Source: Colwellia hornerae
Lineage (GTDB): Bacteria; Pseudomonadota; Gammaproteobacteria; Enterobacterales; Alteromonadaceae
NCBI RefSeq assembly: GCF_007954355.1
Contig: NZ_VOLR01000008.1
Coordinates: 62,001 to 126,000, forward strand
Direction: 5' to 3'
Length of the DNA stretch: 64,000 nt
The notes beneath the pieces were generated by a model. It was given only the letters and a program-made list of their open reading frames with translations, did no database searches and had not been told where the DNA came from. Both the position numbers and the translations under genes were made by a program. Below, piece after piece: positions 29,282-38,116 of the stretch. Positions within the stretch are counted from its first letter, which is position 1. The number at the start of each line of letters is the position of its first letter.

Positions 29282-29885
29282 GTTACTTCCTTCATAGATT
29301 TATGTTTATATTTTTATATTTTTATGTTTTTTTAGACTGGGTAGTTAATAGGGGAAACTACCTAGACTTGCCCGTACTTTATAAAACAGCCTAAAAGTGT
29401 TTACAAGAGCGAAATTAATTGAAAATAGAGTAAAAATAGATGTTCTGTGTAAAATGCCCTTTTATTACGAAAGAAAGTCTAGTTATTGATAAAGAGATTT
29501 TCTCTATAAGGACTATACAGGCTAGTGACTGTGGGCTTATCAAGCCAAAATTAACATCCGAAAATATTCGTAATCAAATAGATCTAAATAGACCTAAAAG
29601 AATTTTCTTATTCCAAATTAGCATAAAAATAATTTATCAAAATATTGCACTATTTGCTGGCTTCACAGTCTAAGAACTAAAAATTAACACCTAGATCACA
29701 GCGTATACAATATACAAAGCAGCCCATCGCTTTTTTTTGGCATTTCGTCGCTTATTTATGCAGATTTATTGAATAATTTTTTATATACAAGGGGGATTTC
29801 TAGAAAAACATAAGCTAGATCAAAGCAAAATTAAATGAGTGGCGATAAAGAAGTAACAAGACTATTACTCTTGAAATTTAGCCAT
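29282..29885. other. intergenic region upstream of the TonB receptor
   Basis: About 600 bp with no credible gene. Next to the receptor start is a T/A-rich leader with TTTATATTTTTA-like repetition. A 7-bp inverted repeat GGTAGTT (29340-29346) / AACTACC (29356-29362) and a small GTATA-CAA-TATAC dyad (29703-29715) are possible regulator sites, not assignable. A 77-codon frame at 29440-29673 has no ribosome-binding site and no family resemblance. Confidence 0.4.
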
Positions 29886-29917
29886 AAAAAAACGTTGATT
29901 ATAAATAACCAACGTTT
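29886..29917 (-). terminator. Rho-independent terminator after fahA
   Basis: Stem AAAACGTTG / CAACGTTTT with an interrupted inner TTA/TAA extension. On the minus strand it is followed by a run of seven T, directly downstream of the fahA stop at 29955. Confidence 0.75.
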
Positions 29918-29954
29918 TGTAATTAACTCCTTTAGCCATTAGCTAAATTAACCG

Positions 29955-31277
29955 TTAACTCGCAGGTAAAATTGTCGCTGATACTGCACCAAAGCCAATG
30001 CGTACTGCACCTTCTTTTTTACACCAGCCTTTCATGATCACGTTGTCGCCATCTTCTAAGAAAGTACGTTTTTCGCCGTTAGGTAAAGTAATAGGATCAG
30101 CACCTGCGTTTGAAAGCTCTAACATTGAGCCGGCTTCTTCTGGATTAGGTCCAGACTGCGTGCCACTGCCAAACATGTCGCCAGCGCGAAGATTACAACC
30201 GTTAACGGTATGATGAGCGACCATTTGTGCCACGGTCCAGTATGAGTCTTTAAAGTTAGATTGTGACATTTCCACTGCTGGTTCACTTTTCTCACGCATA
30301 TTTTGTGTTTCAAGCAAGGCTTGTAACTGAATATCAAATGAACCTATCGCACGGTTATTTTCTGATTCTAAATATGGCATAGGTTGAGGATCTGATTCAA
30401 CACGTGTCCAAGCTGAGCGGTAAGGCGCTAGGGCTTCAGTTGTTACGATCCAAGGTGATACTGTGGAAGCAAAGTTCTTTGACAAAAATGGCCCTAAGGG
30501 TTGGTATTCCCAACCTTGAATATCGCGAGCAGACCAGTCATTGAATAAACATAAGCCAAAGACATGGTCTTCTGCGTTGTCAATAGAGATAGCGTCGCCT
30601 AAGTCATTACCTTTACCAATAAAGATGCCCACTTCTAGTTCGTAATCAAGACGCTTACAAGGACCAAATGAAGGTTCAGTAGCCGTTGGCGCTTTAGTTT
30701 GGCCTGAAGGACGTTTAAAGTCGCGACCAGAAACATCGATAGAAGATGAACGACCATGGTAACCAATAGGTACCCATTTATAGTTAGGTAATAGTGGGTT
30801 GTCTGGACGGAATTTTAAACCCACTGAGGTTGCATGGTGGATTGAGGTGTAAAAATCTGTGTAATCACCAATATTACAAGGTAATGCATATTCAACATCT
30901 GCTTGAGCAATTAAACAAGTAGCCACTTTATCTTGTAAAGACGAACCTGCTTTTAAGGCATTTGAAAGCGCTAAACGTAAAGCCGTCCATGTTGCTTTGC
31001 CCATCGCCATATAATCATTTAACTGTGGGGCAGTACAGGCTTTAATTCCTGCTTGAGCAAGACCATCAAAAATATTTGCATTGGCCAAAGCCGCTAAATC
31101 AATAACTTGGTCACCAATCGCTACACCACCACGAAAGGCTTCTTCGCTATTTGCACGTTTAAAAACAGCAAAAGGTAAATTCTGAATAGGAAAATCGGTA
31201 TCTGTTTGATTAGCAGTAACAAGCCAACTAACTAGGGCTGGATTGTGGGTTTCGTTTAATAAATTCGTATTAGACAT
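29955..31277 (-). CDS. fahA: fumarylacetoacetase
   Basis: 440 aa, the size of full-length FAH. Last step of tyrosine/phenylalanine catabolism through homogentisate: hydrolyses 4-fumarylacetoacetate to fumarate and acetoacetate. Visible are the N-terminal FAH_N domain (LPFAVFKR, GVAIGDQVIDL), DFYTSIHHATSVG with the catalytic histidine, and the metal ligands in YELEVGIFIGKGN and GLCLFNDWSARDIQGWEYQPLGPFLSKNF. HmgA, Hpd and MaiA are not adjacent in this window, so the pathway genes are scattered or separate. A promoter with an overlapping palindrome lies just upstream. Confidence 0.95.
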   Translation of the reverse strand: MSNTNLLNETHNPALVSWLVTANQTDTDFPIQNLPFAVFKRANSEEAFRGGVAIGDQVIDLAALANANIFDGLAQAGIKACTAPQLNDYMAMGKATWTALRLALSNALKAGSSLQDKVATCLIAQADVEYALPCNIGDYTDFYTSIHHATSVGLKFRPDNPLLPNYKWVPIGYHGRSSSIDVSGRDFKRPSGQTKAPTATEPSFGPCKRLDYELEVGIFIGKGNDLGDAISIDNAEDHVFGLCLFNDWSARDIQGWEYQPLGPFLSKNFASTVSPWIVTTEALAPYRSAWTRVESDPQPMPYLESENNRAIGSFDIQLQALLETQNMREKSEPAVEMSQSNFKDSYWTVAQMVAHHTVNGCNLRAGDMFGSGTQSGPNPEEAGSMLELSNAGADPITLPNGEKRTFLEDGDNVIMKGWCKKEGAVRIGFGAVSATILPAS

Positions 31278-31296
31278 TGATTGAAGAACTCCTGAA

Positions 31297-31335
31297 ATTT
31301 AAGGCTTACCTTGATAAAACGTCAAAACACGTTTT
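31297..31335 (-). promoter_or_regulatory. candidate fahA promoter with overlapping operator-like palindrome
   Basis: On the minus strand TTGACG (31325-31320), a 17-bp spacer and TTAAAT (31302-31297) make a plausible sigma-70 promoter 20 bp before the start codon. The palindrome AAAACGT-N6-ACGTTTT (31316-31335) overlaps the -35, the typical place for a repressor. Which regulator binds is unknown. Confidence 0.45.
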
Positions 31336-31489
31336 AAAATACAAGTAAGTATAGAAGATAACGATATAAGATAGCCGCATTATACCAGCGAGAGCAATAA
31401 TTGGTATTAATGATAACATTGAGTTATTTTTCTGAGGGTTAAGCTGTCAACAAATAGTTGCACTAAAGAGTTTACAGCTGTTCATCTTA

Positions 31490-31693
31490 TTAAAAAAAAT
31501 GCCTCGGTAAGTAAATCATCATCACGATACAAAAGATAACAATCCCCCAAAAGGCTTTGATAAAGAAGCGTTGTCGCGCATGCTCACCGTCAGGATGGTC
31601 TTTTGCTAGCGGCATTCCACAATGTTGACAGTTTTCGTTATTAAGCTCATTTTTTGTTTGGCAATATAGACACGGTAACTGTTTCGTTGACAT
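31490..31693 (-). CDS. dnrP: small zinc-ribbon membrane protein (DnrP-like)
   Basis: 67 aa. Four cysteines in two pairs (CLYC at residues 8-11 and CQHC at 22-25) form a zinc-ribbon, followed by a basic stretch (HARQRFF) and one membrane helix (AFWGIVIFCIVMMIYL). This matches the small DnrP-type proteins annotated near nor/dnr genes in pseudomonads and found in other gammaproteobacteria; their function is not established. It starts 2 bp after the norD-like stop, so the two are co-translated. The family name rests on architecture and neighbour. Confidence 0.65.
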   Translation of the reverse strand: MSTKQLPCLYCQTKNELNNENCQHCGMPLAKDHPDGEHARQRFFIKAFWGIVIFCIVMMIYLPRHFF

Positions 31694-31695
31694 AA

Positions 31696-33540
31696 TTAAT
31701 GACTCGTTAACTGATGATAGAGTTGCGGCAAGCGAATGGGCAACTGCGCTGGACGTAAAATAACAGTAAAGCCATCACGGCCAAATAAATAAGGTAAGTA
31801 GTCTTCTGCCTCTTGGTCAATCGTGATACAAAACGGTTTAATGCCGAGCCTATTTGCTTCAGCGATAGCTTGATGAGTATCTTCGATACCAAAACGTCCT
31901 TCATAATGATCTATGTCATTAGGTTTACCATCGGTGAGGATCAATAATAATTTTTGTGTACTACGTTGCTCTTGCAAAACTTTCGTTGCTTGGCGAATAG
32001 CCGCGCCCATTCGCGTATAAAAACCGGGTCGAATAGATTGAACGCGGCCACGAATTTCATCATTGTACGGTTCATTGAAGTTTTTTAGCATGGTAAGACG
32101 AACATTTGAACGCCTGACTGAAGAGAAACCATACATAGCAAAATTATCACCGACACTATGTAATGCTTCACCAAACAACAGCATACTATCGCGAACCACG
32201 TCAATAACACGGTTATCATCATCTAAATAAGCATCAGTAGACATTGATAAATCAGCCAGTAATAGACTTGAGATATCACGATTGTTACCTCTAAAACTTT
32301 GGTAAAGTCCTTTTTCTTGGGTCGGTGCTATTTTACTTTCCACGTGAAAGTCTAGCCATGCAGACAAATCAAGTTCTTCACCTTGGGGTTGCGCTTTTAG
32401 CCAGTAACGCACACTGGTTAATTGTTCAAATTGTGCTTGAATAGCTTTCGCCGTTTTTTGAAGTTTGATCGGCAAAGGCTGAGGTGTATAATTTTTTGGC
32501 AACATAGGTTGTAGTAAACAACGGTCGGCTTCTAACTGCTGCGTTCTGTAATTCCATTCGGGTAGCGAAATACCCGTTCCAAGCGGAATATCATCTTCGG
32601 ACGCAGACGGTAAATCTAAATCAATTTTTATATTGGCACTTTTTTGGTCTTGTTGTTGCGATAGAGTAATATTGTCGAGATCTTCAGCTGTGCGCAATAA
32701 GTCTTCTTCATCTTCGTCGGTATCGTCAGAGCCTCGATCTAGTTTTGAAAACTCGCTCCACGAGAACAGGCTCTCTAAGCGAAAAATCATCATACCATCG
32801 TTACTTTCAGCTGCCTGTTCACGGTCTGCTTTTTTACGACTTATTTTACTTTTTGTTGATTTTTTATTTTCCTGAGCTTGGTTTTCATCGTCGGTGATAT
32901 CTTGGTAATCAGGCAAGCTTAATGGGTCGACATGAGCGGAAGGATATAACCAAAGAAATACCGCTTTCGGCGCGTAATTCACCGTCGGAAAAAGGTTAAC
33001 ACTGCCTGGGTCTATAATGGCTTGAACAATCGCCTGTTCCATTATTTGTTCTTGCTCGGGTAGTTTTTTTAACGAAGGTCGGCTTGCTATAAAAGCTTGG
33101 GCTAATCGTTGATAACGGGGAGTAAGTGCCGGGAATCTTTTTAAGATATCAACAACCAGCTGCTGATTATCGATTGCCCAGTGCTGAAAACGTCCACTAT
33201 GATGTGCAGCTAAAACAGCTAGCCAAATATAGAGGTCACGATTGAGTTCAGTGCTTGGGAATACCGCTAAACTTTCAGGTAAGCGTAAACTTTCAGGGTC
33301 TTGCCAGGCAAGACTGACTTGTTGATTTTCACCCGATACTTTTTGTAGAAAGGTGCGACGAACCAGGTAATCTCTTGAACTCGCTGCTTCTATACGCTTA
33401 ACAACGTCGCCACCTAAGGCACGAAAAACCATGCCTACCGATTTACTGACTTCGCTAAAGCACACTTTTGCTTGCTCGTATTCAGTACTGGCTTTACGGG
33501 TAATATATTTATGCCAAATTCCGCCAACCCATTCTTCCAT
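31696..33540 (-). CDS. norD: NorD-like von Willebrand factor A domain protein
   Basis: About 614 aa from the ATG at 33540 (MEEWVGG); a GTG at 33546 would add two residues. An alpha-helical N-terminal half leads to an acidic, Ser/Lys-rich middle (about 220-310) and a C-terminal VWA domain (about 420-614) with a MIDAS-like motif: DLSMSTD in place of D-x-S-x-S, the metal threonine region TRMGAAIRQA and ILTDGKPND. NorD proteins are accessory factors for maturation of nitric oxide reductase, usually beside norQ and norCB. None of those is nearby, so its client here is uncertain. The first MIDAS serine-x-serine pattern is kept (S-M-S). Confidence 0.8.
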   Translation of the reverse strand: MEEWVGGIWHKYITRKASTEYEQAKVCFSEVSKSVGMVFRALGGDVVKRIEAASSRDYLVRRTFLQKVSGENQQVSLAWQDPESLRLPESLAVFPSTELNRDLYIWLAVLAAHHSGRFQHWAIDNQQLVVDILKRFPALTPRYQRLAQAFIASRPSLKKLPEQEQIMEQAIVQAIIDPGSVNLFPTVNYAPKAVFLWLYPSAHVDPLSLPDYQDITDDENQAQENKKSTKSKISRKKADREQAAESNDGMMIFRLESLFSWSEFSKLDRGSDDTDEDEEDLLRTAEDLDNITLSQQQDQKSANIKIDLDLPSASEDDIPLGTGISLPEWNYRTQQLEADRCLLQPMLPKNYTPQPLPIKLQKTAKAIQAQFEQLTSVRYWLKAQPQGEELDLSAWLDFHVESKIAPTQEKGLYQSFRGNNRDISSLLLADLSMSTDAYLDDDNRVIDVVRDSMLLFGEALHSVGDNFAMYGFSSVRRSNVRLTMLKNFNEPYNDEIRGRVQSIRPGFYTRMGAAIRQATKVLQEQRSTQKLLLILTDGKPNDIDHYEGRFGIEDTHQAIAEANRLGIKPFCITIDQEAEDYLPYLFGRDGFTVILRPAQLPIRLPQLYHQLTSH

Positions 33541-33692
33541 TTTCACTACCGCAATAAAGTTTGTCTTTATTTATAGTAGCAAGTTAGAAAATGAATAGGC
33601 TGATATGTATCAAGTAACCAGCGATTTAATCAAAATTTAAAAAAGAAGTGAGCAAGTAAACGAGCAGCTAAGCTCAATGATTTTTTTATTAA

Positions 33693-34160
33693 TTAGAAAA
33701 TCAAATGCATACAAGCCAGTGCTGCTAAGCCCGCAAGAATGTCGTCGACCATAATACCTAGACCACCATGTAAATTTTTATCTACATAGGAAATTGGCCA
33801 AGGTTTAAAAATATCAAAAATTCGAAATAAGATAAAGCCGACAACCAGACTTTGCCATGTCAAAGGTACGAGAAACATAGTGATTAAAAAACCAACAATT
33901 TCATCCCAAACAATTGCACCATGATCGGGAACACCGGCATCTTCTGCCGCTTTTCCACATATATATATACCGGCAATACTCATGATGATTACAATAGCGA
34001 CATAAGTAGTGACTGAAGCAGGCGCTAGCAGCAGGTACAACGGGATAGCGGCAAGCGTGCCATAAGTGCCTGGCGCTTTTGGCAATAAACCACTACCAAA
34101 ACCTAAAGCAAGAAAATGAATAGGATTAGTTATGCGAAAGTTCTCGGTAGATTTACTCAT
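33693..34160 (-). CDS. pgpA: phosphatidylglycerophosphatase A
   Basis: 155 aa inner-membrane protein. Dephosphorylates phosphatidylglycerol-phosphate to phosphatidylglycerol. Family motifs GSGLLPKAPGTYGTLAA (about residues 18-34), the acidic IVWDEIVGF (about 83-91) and MVDDILAGLAA (about 136-146) with catalytic aspartates are intact. The last gene of the ribH-nusB-thiL-pgpA group, 15 bp after thiL, the same order as in E. coli. Confidence 0.95.
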   Translation of the reverse strand: MSKSTENFRITNPIHFLALGFGSGLLPKAPGTYGTLAAIPLYLLLAPASVTTYVAIVIIMSIAGIYICGKAAEDAGVPDHGAIVWDEIVGFLITMFLVPLTWQSLVVGFILFRIFDIFKPWPISYVDKNLHGGLGIMVDDILAGLAALACMHLIF

Positions 34161-34175
34161 TACTTTTAACTTAAG

Positions 34176-35153
34176 TTATTTATTAGGAGGAGTATCAGAG
34201 AAATGTTGGTAGCTCTGAACTTTAATATTTACCGCTTTTTTATTTAATGTCGTGGTAATTTTACCCGAGCCATTCAATTGGCCAATGCAGGTAATCTTAT
34301 TACCCGTGTTAGCTAAGGCGGTTTCCATACCTACTCGGTTATCTTCAGTAACACTGAATAATAACTCGTAATCATCGCCACCTTCTAAAGCAATATCATA
34401 CGCTGCATCTATACCAACGGTGTCACTTAATGCCGCTGGAAGCGGTAAAGCATCGAGGACAATATTAGCACCTACACCCGAAGCATGGCAGATATGAGCA
34501 AGGTCGGCGACTAAACCATCTGATAAGTCTATCGCGGATGTTGCATATTTACGTAATGCTTGGCCAGCTAAAACTCGTGCTATTGGAAAGTCTAAGCGTT
34601 TTTGTATTTCTTGCTGATATTTCGCTGCTACTTTCACTTTACCTTGGATATGCTGTAAAGCGAGGGCCGCACCACCTATCTCACCAGTAACATACAACCA
34701 TTCTCCGGCTTTAGCACCAGAACGTGAAATATGTTGTTCGAAAGGAATTTGCCCTTGCGCTGTTACCGTAATACTCAGCGGTCCTTGCGTCGTATCACCG
34801 CCAATCAGTTGAACATTGTAAAACTCACAAAGGTCAAAAACGCCGAGACAAAACTCCTTGATCCAATTTTCATCAATATCAGGTAGCGTTAGGGCTAAAG
34901 AAACCCAACTAGGCTCTGCACCCATCGCGGCAAGATCAGACAAATTAACGGCTATTGATTTATGGCCAATAGCACGTGGCGATGTATTCAAGGGAAAATG
35001 AACACCAGCAACTAAGGTATCTGTTGTTACGGCAATGTGCTGGCGTTCACCAGGAGTAACAAGCGCACAATCGTCACCAATACCTAAATAAACGTCTTTG
35101 CGTTTTACTATCTGCTCAGTAAAATAGCGACGAATGAGTTCAAATTCTTTCAT
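34176..35153 (-). CDS. thiL: thiamine-monophosphate kinase
   Basis: 325 aa (E. coli 325). Phosphorylates thiamine monophosphate to thiamine pyrophosphate with ATP. AIR-synthase-like fold: GIGDDCALV near the N-terminus (Mg-ATP), VNLSDLAAMGAEPSWVSLAL, the glycine-rich GGDTTQGPLSITV, and SAIDLSDGLVADL and LEGGDDYELLF in the C-terminal half. 39 bp after nusB and 15 bp before pgpA. No TPP riboswitch is visible before it. Confidence 0.96.
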   Translation of the reverse strand: MKEFELIRRYFTEQIVKRKDVYLGIGDDCALVTPGERQHIAVTTDTLVAGVHFPLNTSPRAIGHKSIAVNLSDLAAMGAEPSWVSLALTLPDIDENWIKEFCLGVFDLCEFYNVQLIGGDTTQGPLSITVTAQGQIPFEQHISRSGAKAGEWLYVTGEIGGAALALQHIQGKVKVAAKYQQEIQKRLDFPIARVLAGQALRKYATSAIDLSDGLVADLAHICHASGVGANIVLDALPLPAALSDTVGIDAAYDIALEGGDDYELLFSVTEDNRVGMETALANTGNKITCIGQLNGSGKITTTLNKKAVNIKVQSYQHFSDTPPNK

Positions 35154-35192
35154 ACAACAGCCGATCCTTTGCTTCTCAAAGACGAGAATAAC

Positions 35193-35609
35193 TTATTCTT
35201 CCGGACGAATGAGTTTGACGGCTTTATCGAGCACACCATTAACAAACTTATGACTATCGTCAGCAGCAAAAGACTTTGCTAATTCGATCGCTTCATTAAT
35301 AACGACTCGGTATGGCACATCGTTACAATCTTTCAATTCATAAATTGCAACACGCAATATCGCTTTTTCTACTGGGTCAACATCGTTTAAAGGACGATCA
35401 ACATGAGGAGAAATAGCTTCATCGATAGCACCAACTGATTTGGTTACACCGTGCAGTAATTGTTGAAAATATGGAATATCAAAACGGCGCGCACTGTTAT
35501 CAGTTAAAAAGTTAACTTCGATATCAGTCACTGAGTTTTGGCTTAGCTGCCATGAGTAAATAGCTTGAACAGCTAACTCACGAGCTTTCCTTCTAGGAGT
35601 TGGTTTCAC
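35193..35609 (-). CDS. nusB: transcription antitermination factor NusB
   Basis: 138 aa (E. coli 139). All-helical RNA-binding protein that acts with S10 (NusE) on boxA in rRNA antitermination. Start is a GTG at 35609 ([21 protein letters not shown]), with GGGA upstream and the arginine-rich N-terminus of the family. Conserved [32 protein letters not shown] is present in the C-terminal half. It lies 12 bp after ribH. Confidence 0.96.
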   Translation of the reverse strand: MKPTPRRKARELAVQAIYSWQLSQNSVTDIEVNFLTDNSARRFDIPYFQQLLHGVTKSVGAIDEAISPHVDRPLNDVDPVEKAILRVAIYELKDCNDVPYRVVINEAIELAKSFAADDSHKFVNGVLDKAVKLIRPEE

Positions 35610-35621
35610 AAAAATTCCCGC

Positions 35622-36086
35622 TTATATTTTATCTAAAACATTAACCATTTCTAAAGCACTTAAAGCCGCTTCTGCGCCTTTATTACCTGCTTTAAGTCCG
35701 GCACGATCTATTGCTTGCTCAACGGTATCGGTCGTAATAACACCAAAAGCAACAGGAATAGTGTATTCCATTGAAACTTGCGCTAAGCCTTTGTTACATT
35801 CGCCCGCAACAAAATCAAAGTGTGGCGTGCCACCACGAATAACGGCGCCAATAGCAATAATGCCATCGAACTCACCTTTACTTGCAATACGCTTAGCGGC
35901 AACGGGTAATTCATATGCGCCAGGAACACGAACAATAGTAATGTCGTTATCGGCAACATTGCCATGGCGTTTAAGTGCATCGACTGCACCTTCTAATAAA
36001 CTTTCAACTACAAAACTGTTAAAACGTGAAACAACAATGGCAAATTTTTTACCTGCTGCGTCAAAATTAGCTTCAATGACATTCAT
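35622..36086 (-). CDS. ribH: 6,7-dimethyl-8-ribityllumazine synthase
   Basis: 154 aa (E. coli 156). Penultimate step of riboflavin synthesis; the family forms 60-subunit shells. Motifs are [20 protein letters not shown] (substrate pocket), [35 protein letters not shown] with the catalytic histidine, and [15 protein letters not shown]. It is first of the local ribH-nusB-thiL-pgpA operon; ribD or ribBA, which often precede it, are absent. I see no FMN riboswitch in the roughly 130 bp upstream. Confidence 0.96.
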   Translation of the reverse strand: MNVIEANFDAAGKKFAIVVSRFNSFVVESLLEGAVDALKRHGNVADNDITIVRVPGAYELPVAAKRIASKGEFDGIIAIGAVIRGGTPHFDFVAGECNKGLAQVSMEYTIPVAFGVITTDTVEQAIDRAGLKAGNKGAEAALSALEMVNVLDKI

Positions 36087-36213
36087 TTATAATTCACTCA
36101 CAAAAAATTTGCCGCAATTCTACCAAACCCAGAGACAATTCGGTACTTGTTTGCTTAATTAAGTGTAAAAATACTGTAGAATAGTGCGATTACTCACTAA
36201 AAATACGATACCG

Positions 36214-36525
36214 ATGGCTTTTATATTTTCCACAAATAAACTTCCCGAACTTGAAAGCTATACGCTTCAGCAACGCCAGCAGATCTTAACACTGGCAGCC
36301 GCTAAATTAACCGCACCAGAGAAGTTGGTATTAAATATTTTGAAGTTAATAATGTTGGTGCCACCATTTATATTTATGGCGCAATTAGACGGGCTACTCT
36401 TTGTGGTATCTTTGTTTAGTTTTCTAGCGGTATATTTTATTTTACTTCGGCCGGTTTCATTACTTTTTACCCGTAAATACCTCAGTGTTGCGGTCAAACA
36501 ATATAATAAATTAGCTAACGTTTAA
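36214..36525 (+). CDS. small membrane protein of unknown function
   Basis: 103 aa from the ATG at 36214 (MAFIFSTNKLPELESYT); an in-frame ATG at 36184 would add ten residues with no support. It is divergent from ribH. A helical soluble N-terminus (about 1-45) is followed by two adjacent membrane helices (about 48-85: LNILKLIMLVPPFIFMAQ and GLLFVVSLFSFLAVYFILL) and a basic tail. It resembles small hypothetical proteins of Shewanella/Colwellia (possibly DUF6170, a recollection not verified). No function can be assigned. Confidence 0.7.
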   Translation: MAFIFSTNKLPELESYTLQQRQQILTLAAAKLTAPEKLVLNILKLIMLVPPFIFMAQLDGLLFVVSLFSFLAVYFILLRPVSLLFTRKYLSVAVKQYNKLANV

Positions 36526-36602
36526 TTACCGCGTCATACAATCAGTGACTTAAGTTAGCACCAACGACCTTTGGTGTTAAAGAATAACGCTTTGAGTAAA
36601 AT

Positions 36603-36634
36603 GAGTGAAGCTGAACTTATTCGATGCTTCACTC
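36603..36634. repeat. inverted repeat between convergent genes near mlaA 3' end
   Basis: Perfect 9-bp arms GAGTGAAGC (36603-36611) and GCTTCACTC (36626-36634), 14-nt loop, without a clear T-run. It probably ends transcripts of the small membrane gene or of mlaA. Confidence 0.45.
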
Positions 36635-36646
36635 TATAGAGCCACC

Positions 36647-37459
36647 TTAATTCTCGATGTCTGCCATGTTATCAAGCTCTTCTAAAAACGCATTAATTTC
36701 GTCTTCGCTTTCTTCATCGATGACGATAGGCGGATTGCCATCATAAACTTTAAATTCCATATTTTGAAAGTAAGCATTTTTAACAAATTCATATGAATCA
36801 ATAGATTCATTAATAATTTGCTCTTGATCAACAAGCGCTGCTCGTTGTTCAAGCCCAAGTACCGCTTGGCGCAGTAAGTTAGGCCAAAAATCAATGATAG
36901 CTAATGGCCAGTAGTATTTATCAACGTAGTCACCCACCTCTTCACGAACTGAGCTTGGTCCAAGCGCCGGAACCACTAAATAGGGGCCGTCACCTACACC
37001 ATACGCGCCCAACACTTCACCAAACTCTTCTTGTGCGCGGATCCACTCAAAGTCACTTGCAGGGTCAAAAAATCCAAAGATACCAATAGTAGAGTTAAGC
37101 ACAAAACGGCCAGTACTTTTGCCAGCTTCGCTAAACTTTCCTTGTAGTAGGTTATTTATAACCGTTGATGGTTCATTAAGATTTAACGCAACATTATGTA
37201 GCCCAGATCTAAAATCTGTTGGCATATATTCAACATACGCTTGAGCTGTCGGTTTAAGCACATATTTGTCTGCGTAATCCCAAGTAAAAGTCCAAAATGG
37301 TCGATTAATCGACTCTAATGGATCATTAGGATCTGAAACATTGCTGCTATGTTCAGCAGGTGTCGATGAACAGGCAGAAATAACTAATGCTAGTAGCATA
37401 ATAACGATTTTTTTTGCTGGGTTATTGAACAAATGAGAAAATATAGCTGCTACTTTCAC
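36647..37459 (-). CDS. mlaA: outer-membrane lipid asymmetry lipoprotein MlaA (VacJ)
   Basis: 270 aa from a GTG at 37459, chosen because AAGGA lies 8 bp upstream. Lipoprotein signal with lipobox I-S-A-C and lipidated Cys30. The MlaA core begins NDPLESINRPFWTFTWDYADKYVLKP and includes GLHNVALNLNEPSTVINNLLQGK and YLVVPALGPSSVREEVGDYVD. It removes misplaced phospholipid from the outer leaflet and passes it to MlaC for return to the inner membrane. mlaFEDCB are not in this window. It ends with an acidic tail. Confidence 0.95.
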   Translation of the reverse strand: MKVAAIFSHLFNNPAKKIVIMLLALVISACSSTPAEHSSNVSDPNDPLESINRPFWTFTWDYADKYVLKPTAQAYVEYMPTDFRSGLHNVALNLNEPSTVINNLLQGKFSEAGKSTGRFVLNSTIGIFGFFDPASDFEWIRAQEEFGEVLGAYGVGDGPYLVVPALGPSSVREEVGDYVDKYYWPLAIIDFWPNLLRQAVLGLEQRAALVDQEQIINESIDSYEFVKNAYFQNMEFKVYDGNPPIVIDEESEDEINAFLEELDNMADIEN

Positions 37460-37570
37460 TTAGCGTCCTTGGTATAGTCTAAAAAATAATAATGCAGTTT
37501 ACCATGCAGAAATGCAATGCAACATAAATGGTTTAACTATTTAGCTGCGGTAAAAGCATCAAGTGATTGT

Positions 37571-38059
37571 TTAAGAGGGCGATGTTTTATTTCTGTGGAC
37601 AGAAATTAACATCTCAGCTTCGGCGAGCGGAATATCACACTCACGGACAACTTCATCAATTTCTGCACCTAATTCAACGAGTTTAAAAGCACGGGAATAA
37701 AGTTTATCTTGCGGCTGTTGATTTTGAAATTGTTCTAGTAATTGTTTTTGTAGCACACTTTCTTGTTGCAGCGTTTTAATACGATGCTCAAGTTGTTTAC
37801 TGACTTGCTCATTTTCTAACTGCAGACTTTCAAGCTTGTTATTAAACTCAATCAATTGCTTATTTACTATTTTTTGCGATGACTGTAATTCATTAATAAA
37901 TAACTCTTGCGTTTCAAGTTGTGTTTTTAGCACTTTATTAGTTCTATGAAAGTAAGATTTTTGGCGATAAATAACACCAATAAGCACGATAAAAAGCGCA
38001 AAGCTGCTAACTGAAATAATAAGTGGCGAGATAATAAACATAAACTCTTCTTGAACCAT
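37571..38059 (-). CDS. DUF2802 protein with membrane anchor and coiled coil
   Basis: 162 aa (ATG at 38059; another at 38041). One N-terminal membrane helix (IISPLIISVSSFALFIVLIGVI), a long Gln/Glu/Leu coiled coil (about residues 32-115), and a C-terminal DUF2802-like module (about 120-157: AFKLVELGAEIDEVVRECDIPLAEAEMLISVHR) that reads like a helix-turn-helix. Genes of this family sit after cheW at the end of polar flagellar/chemotaxis operons in Vibrio and Pseudomonas. Function is not established. A strong hairpin separates it from cheW. Confidence 0.8.
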   Translation of the reverse strand: MVQEEFMFIISPLIISVSSFALFIVLIGVIYRQKSYFHRTNKVLKTQLETQELFINELQSSQKIVNKQLIEFNNKLESLQLENEQVSKQLEHRIKTLQQESVLQKQLLEQFQNQQPQDKLYSRAFKLVELGAEIDEVVRECDIPLAEAEMLISVHRNKTSPS

Positions 38060-38067
38060 TACAACTC

Positions 38068-38095
38068 AATAAAGCCTGATGAGTCAGGCTTTATT
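38068..38095 (-). terminator. terminator-like hairpin between cheW and the DUF2802 gene
   Basis: Perfect 12-bp stem AATAAAGCCTGA (38068-38079) / TCAGGCTTTATT (38084-38095) with a TGAG loop. The minus-strand tail is short (TTTATT), so partial read-through into the DUF2802 gene is likely. Confidence 0.75.
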
Positions 38096-38116
38096 TACAG
38101 AGACCTATTGAACAGC

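Noticed and set aside
29440-29673. 77-codon ORF upstream of the TonB receptor.
   Set aside because: No ribosome-binding site, no recognisable domain, AT-rich composition like the non-coding surroundings.
36087-36213. FMN riboswitch before ribH.
   Set aside because: The divergent gap is too short and lacks the conserved RFN stems; such riboswitches usually precede ribB or ribBA.
36904-37089. Plus-strand ORF opposite mlaA.
   Set aside because: Shadow of the well-supported mlaA frame; no ribosome-binding site or homology.
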